Below, one piece after another: positions 22,682 to 26,653 of a stretch of DNA of 26,653 bases (the stretch's first letter is position 1; each line of letters begins with the position of its first letter). The notes beneath the pieces are model-generated. The model saw nothing but the letters and a program-made list of their open reading frames with translations. It made no database searches and was not told the DNA's origin. The stretch covers positions 1-26,653 of the IMG/VR virus record IMGVR_UViG_3300023108_002893; one strand, 5' to 3'. This stretch comes from a virus. Made by a program: the position numbers and the translations under genes.

Positions 22682-25600
22682 TTAGTTTATTTGAACATGA
22701 AAATGTCCAGCAGTAGCTGCACTAGAAGGTCTTCTATATTCATCTATATAAACTCCTTTTGGATTGTATTTCTTTTTGAATGATTCTAAAATTAAAACTA
22801 TATTATCTAAATCTTTAGGATTTTTTGATGGGCTTACCACAAAGTCCATAGCATAACCTGATTTATGCCTACTATTATAGCTTAATTTTTGATGATACTC
22901 ATCATTACCTCCAGTTAGCGTTACAGCATAACTTGGATGCTTATCTTTAATATCTTGAAGTATTGCAAGCATGGCTTCTGTAATTTCATTACTTATATCT
23001 CCACCATTTGATATTTCTCTTCCTTTTTCTTTATATCCTAATTCTTTTAGTTTATTTCTTAACTTATCAGCATTTGGACTTGGCCCTGTGTAAGGTAAGC
23101 TTCCTCCTTCATTTGAATTGAATGTACCGGGAGTAGATGAAGAAGGTGTAGAAGCACCACCTTGACCGTCTTTTGAAATAGGTAAGTTTAAATATTTTTC
23201 TACAAACTCTAGCAAGTAAGGAGCTCTAGCTTGAGCTTTTTGCATACCTCCTAACTTACTATTTGGAGAGTTTAAAGCTTTTACTTCTGCAACAGACTTA
23301 CCTGTACCAGTATTACAATGATATGCATAAAATACAGCGTCAGATACTTTAGAAAAACTAACAGAAAGACTATTTCCATTTGTAGCACCCCACTCCTTCC
23401 ACTTACTTGCTGGGAAGCCTTCGATTCTTCTTTTGAAAAATGCTATACAAGACTGCTCTGATGTTGGCGACTTTATTATTAATTCTGGATTTGTTAGTAC
23501 ATCTATTCCTGAAGCTTCTTTTACTTTTTTATAAGCTGATTTAAAAGTAATCTGATTATACCCTCCACCACGATATCTATACCCGTCATATCCGTCAGTA
23601 TAAGGTCCAGCAAAATCTATGTCGAATTCGTGGTTACTTCTTCCAGGTTTTCCTCGATATCCGTCATTTCCATAAGTTCTTCCATAAACTAATTTTCCCA
23701 ATTCCTTTCTATATCTTTCTGTATCAGCTTTTTTAGTTGTAGGATTAAAACATTTATCTATAACTGATTGGTCGTAATCTTTAAGTCTAGGCCAAACCTC
23801 ATAAGCTCTTTCTAAGCTATATGTCAAATTTTCAAACTTTAATTCAAAACCACTTTCTTTACTAACAATAGAAAGTATACCAGCAATCATTTTTGGATTT
23901 GTAATTCCTACTTTTACACTTTCATCTATAAGTCTTTCTATATTTGTCCTAGTTTGAGTACCTTCTTTTAGATAGTCAGAAACTTGTTTTGAACCTTCTC
24001 CTGTTCCAACAATTCCACTAGGACCTGAAGAGATTGGTCTTATATTATCTAAATAATTTTGTTGAGCTTGAGCTTCAGCTGCTGTTTGTGCTTTTTCTTC
24101 TAAAGGAGCTTGTTTAGTTGCTAATGCAGCTTCTCTAAAATCAGCTAACGTAACTGGTACAATACCTCCATAACTTCCTGCAGCAAACCTCATTTTTATA
24201 CCCTCAAATTCAGTTGTCATATTATTAGGACTTATGGTATGGTCTACTTTAATTATTTGATAAAGACCTGTAAAGATAGTGTGGTTCTCTAGGTAGAAAA
24301 ATTGCATAGGAGAAATTTGAGCATTTCCTATAGTTTCAACTCTACACTTATAACTTCTTCCTTCAAAAACAGACAATAAACTACAATCAGTAGTAACAGT
24401 TCTAGAATTATCTTCATTATCAACTATCTTCTGTAAGTTAACAATACTTTCAGCAGTAACTTTATTTTCATCAGTAGAAACAGTAACATTTCTAACTATT
24501 TTATTGCTAGGGTCTCCAAACTTTACTGGAAATGCTTGTACTGTAAAATCTTTTGGGTCATCTTTTAAAGATTTTGCTTCATCAGAATTTGCGTCTAAAG
24601 TTCTACTTTCTGGTGTTGGATTAAACAAAATTTGAAAGAAATTTCCTATTTTTGGATTTCTTACAGTGGTTACTGGTCTGAATATATCTTCTATACATTT
24701 ATACCTAGAATTCCCAGGTATAGGAAAAAACATAAAATTGTTTTTTGTACAAACTTGTTGAAAAATATTTAAAACTGTTGTATTTGCTTTTGCGTTATAC
24801 AAAGGGTCGATATTTATTACTGAATCAGCAACATCAATAGCTGGTTTTCCGTCTGGGTTTATTTGAGACTGTAAAGGATAATCATATCTAAAGTTTACAA
24901 TTTCCTTATCATCTGCTATTGAGTCAGCTTGGCCACAATTACCTTCCGTATTGCCAGTAGCTCCATATATTTTTTCTAATTTCAAAGCCGCATTAGGAGT
25001 TAATGTTTTTATCGCTGGGCTATTTATTCTTTTGTTTCCAATAGAGCCTAAAATTTGCCATTGATGAAATAAAGTGTGAAATTGTTGATATATCAAATCC
25101 TCATGTTCCCCAGCTCTGCCTAAAATTTGCCCAAATATTTCGCTTGTTTCATTTTGTACCTCATCGATTCTGCCATATAAATTTGAACAAAATTTTCTTA
25201 AAAAAGACCTACAAGCATAAGCCATGTCTGAAACTCCAAATAAACCAAGAGCTGGATTGTTAGTTCCTGAACTTACATCCCAAGTCATAGCATAGCAAAC
25301 AAATGCTGTAGGATTTGTTGTTGGATTTAACTTATCTCTAGTGACTCCGCCTATACTAATAGTTCCTCCATCACCCTCTGTTGGGAAAAAATCTCTTTTC
25401 ATATCACCTCTTCTCATATCAGAAAAGTCTATATATAAGATTCCTTCACCTCCAGCATCTTTAATCGTTCCACTTCTTGTTAAAGTTGGAGCTATATCAC
25501 TTAAAGTGTTAGCTCCTTTACACCAATTATATCCTAAATGTTGGTCTTCATCTATTTCATCTGAAAATGTAATTCCTGGGTTTGGTTGCTTATTTGGTGT

Positions 25601-26653
25601 GCCCCAAAAACTTGAACTATTTTCAGGCTCTTCTGGGTCTACTAAATACGTTGGACTATCAATAACAAATACTCCTACAGGTTCTAAGTCTACAGTTTCT
25701 TCATTTTTTTCTTCTTCATCTTTATTTTGACTTTCGCCATCAGAAGTTCCTTGAACTGGTTGTAACTCTCCTATTCTAGAAACATCTTGCTCGTCTCTAA
25801 ACCATACAAACTCAAAAACATTATCATTAGTTACATCTGAAACGTGAGCGAAACTTAAGCCATTATAATTAACAAATGGCGCTAAAGTAGTATAAAAACT
25901 TGATGTAGCTAATAACGAAGGTCTAACTATGGGCGTTCCATCTATAGCTTGTCTAGTACTTCTACCATTAAAAAGGTAGTTAGGACCAATAAATTGCTCT
26001 AAATATTCTTCAAAAGTGTAAGCTTCAAACCCAGCATCTTTCATTGCTACATAATTAGTGTTTGATTTGTTTATAGCATTTCTTTTTTTATCTATAATTC
26101 CAAAATTTTCTAAAGCAACTCTAGTAGAATATGGCAAAATTCTATTATCTCTATCCCAATTTTTTTCTATTGTTTCCATTATAGCTTTAGCAGCGCCATT
26201 AGTTACAATTTCTTTATTCCCTGGGTTTAATACAAAAATTTGCCTATTTAAAGAGAGTGGACCACTACCTGAGTCAGATGCATTTCCACCTCTCCACTTC
26301 GAATTTTGAAAACTAGTTTTTGCAGAATCTTTTCCAACTAAACCTTGACCAGTATTTGCGCCATCAGCATCTGATATAGCATTAAGCCAAAATGTGCAAA
26401 ATTCTTTTAGCTTTTGTAAGTCTGGAGGTTCTAATTGAAGCAAAACATCATCTGTAATATTAGAAATGTCATTATCTGCCATTTTCCTCATTTTTTCTGG
26501 GTTCAAACTATAAAACCATTCATCTGGCCAATATCCTGGCTTGTTGGGGTCTGAATTTTTAGTTAAATACGCAGCTATTCCAGCTCTTTTCATTATTATA
26601 GAAGCTATTTGCCTCCAGTCAGTAATATTTAAGAATGGGTTGTCTGAAATTAT
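22682..26653 (-). CDS. Tail hub protein fused to GH19-like and M15 peptidase domains, 5' end beyond the right edge
   Basis: At least 1,323 residues. The frame stays open to the right edge (ISDNPFLNITDWRQIASII precedes the ATG at 26593), so that ATG is probably internal. Numbering below starts at that Met. Residues about 610-800 resemble a baseplate hub domain of the gp27/GpD type (YLENHTIFTGLYQIIKVDHT, MTTEFEGIKMRF). Residues about 890-1125 look like a GH19-family muramidase/chitinase fold, with a candidate catalytic Glu in SKESGF (E913) and YRGGGYNQIT (around 1008-1015). The C-terminus is an M15 D-Ala-D-Ala-type zinc peptidase: SRHKSGYAMD (H1243, D1250) and GHFHVQI (H1297, H1299). Low-complexity linkers (about 1130-1165) separate the lytic domains. 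This would be a hub-lysin that cuts both glycan and peptide bonds during DNA entry. The N-terminal 600 residues are not recognised. Confidence 0.88.
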   Translation of the reverse strand: MISDNPFLNITDWRQIASIIMKRAGIAAYLTKNSDPNKPGYWPDEWFYSLNPEKMRKMADNDISNITDDVLLQLEPPDLQKLKEFCTFWLNAISDADGANTGQGLVGKDSAKTSFQNSKWRGGNASDSGSGPLSLNRQIFVLNPGNKEIVTNGAAKAIMETIEKNWDRDNRILPYSTRVALENFGIIDKKRNAINKSNTNYVAMKDAGFEAYTFEEYLEQFIGPNYLFNGRSTRQAIDGTPIVRPSLLATSSFYTTLAPFVNYNGLSFAHVSDVTNDNVFEFVWFRDEQDVSRIGELQPVQGTSDGESQNKDEEEKNEETVDLEPVGVFVIDSPTYLVDPEEPENSSSFWGTPNKQPNPGITFSDEIDEDQHLGYNWCKGANTLSDIAPTLTRSGTIKDAGGEGILYIDFSDMRRGDMKRDFFPTEGDGGTISIGGVTRDKLNPTTNPTAFVCYAMTWDVSSGTNNPALGLFGVSDMAYACRSFLRKFCSNLYGRIDEVQNETSEIFGQILGRAGEHEDLIYQQFHTLFHQWQILGSIGNKRINSPAIKTLTPNAALKLEKIYGATGNTEGNCGQADSIADDKEIVNFRYDYPLQSQINPDGKPAIDVADSVINIDPLYNAKANTTVLNIFQQVCTKNNFMFFPIPGNSRYKCIEDIFRPVTTVRNPKIGNFFQILFNPTPESRTLDANSDEAKSLKDDPKDFTVQAFPVKFGDPSNKIVRNVTVSTDENKVTAESIVNLQKIVDNEDNSRTVTTDCSLLSVFEGRSYKCRVETIGNAQISPMQFFYLENHTIFTGLYQIIKVDHTISPNNMTTEFEGIKMRFAAGSYGGIVPVTLADFREAALATKQAPLEEKAQTAAEAQAQQNYLDNIRPISSGPSGIVGTGEGSKQVSDYLKEGTQTRTNIERLIDESVKVGITNPKMIAGILSIVSKESGFELKFENLTYSLERAYEVWPRLKDYDQSVIDKCFNPTTKKADTERYRKELGKLVYGRTYGNDGYRGKPGRSNHEFDIDFAGPYTDGYDGYRYRGGGYNQITFKSAYKKVKEASGIDVLTNPELIIKSPTSEQSCIAFFKRRIEGFPASKWKEWGATNGNSLSVSFSKVSDAVFYAYHCNTGTGKSVAEVKALNSPNSKLGGMQKAQARAPYLLEFVEKYLNLPISKDGQGGASTPSSSTPGTFNSNEGGSLPYTGPSPNADKLRNKLKELGYKEKGREISNGGDISNEITEAMLAILQDIKDKHPSYAVTLTGGNDEYHQKLSYNSRHKSGYAMDFVVSPSKNPKDLDNIVLILESFKKKYNPKGVYIDEYRRPSSAATAGHFHVQIN

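Noticed and set aside
25341-25730. A 129-codon plus-strand open frame inside the hub/lysin gene
   Set aside because: It is an antisense shadow of a well-supported coding frame with no promoter or recognisable protein features; all other plus-strand frames were rejected for the same reason.
1-26653. tRNA genes, CRISPR arrays, insertion sequences, integrase or attachment sites
   Set aside because: None was seen by eye: no cloverleaf-like segments, regularly spaced repeats, transposase or integrase motifs. A tRNA scan was not possible.

Overview
The window is a compact, AT-rich segment of what is very probably a large lytic tailed-phage genome infecting a member of the Bacteroidetes (most likely Flavobacteriia). 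Every gene lies on the minus strand, gaps are short, and the set is phage-typical: gp32-like SSB, UvsX-like recombinase, gp41/DnaB-like helicase, FEN-type 5' nuclease, class I ribonucleotide reductase and a tail hub fused to wall-degrading domains. The host clue is consistent across the window. Starts lack Shine-Dalgarno sequences and have A/T-rich leaders. Several upstream regions carry TAnnTTTG, the Bacteroidetes -7 element. Two sigma factors resemble the Bacteroidetes primary sigma from their first residues. NrdA/NrdB, the DnaQ-type exonuclease and the secreted protein at the left edge also have Bacteroidetes-style sequence.

In transcription order (right to left): a tail hub/lysin protein that continues past the right edge (22682-26653); a small family A DNA polymerase without a recognisable proofreading domain; an unknown protein; SSB; a small membrane protein; UvsX; 5' nuclease; a 52-nt inverted repeat; the replicative helicase; NrdB and NrdA (to 11992). 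Then comes a block of unknown, probably structural or regulatory proteins (about 10100-6100), which includes an Hsp20 chaperone set off by its own flanking terminators. After that come two primary-type sigma factors in tandem, a stand-alone DEDDh exonuclease, a UvrD-like helicase, a small DUF1566/C-type-lectin-like protein, and the start of a signal-peptide-bearing surface protein cut by the left edge. Five intrinsic terminators on the minus strand split the block into short transcription units.

The replication genes make a near-complete T4-style recombination/replication set, but with a family A polymerase whose editing activity could come in trans from the separate DnaQ-type exonuclease. 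The nrd genes supply dNTPs. The two sigma factors probably redirect host RNA polymerase in place of the T4 late-sigma system.

The most interesting signal is the 3' end of the DUF1566-like gene (about 917-1042). It is much richer in G+C than its surroundings, and all 24 codons at the presumed surface positions are NNY, as expected if a template rich in AAC/AAT codons had been adenine-mutagenised. This is the signature of a diversity-generating retroelement target. No template repeat or reverse transcriptase is visible in the window.
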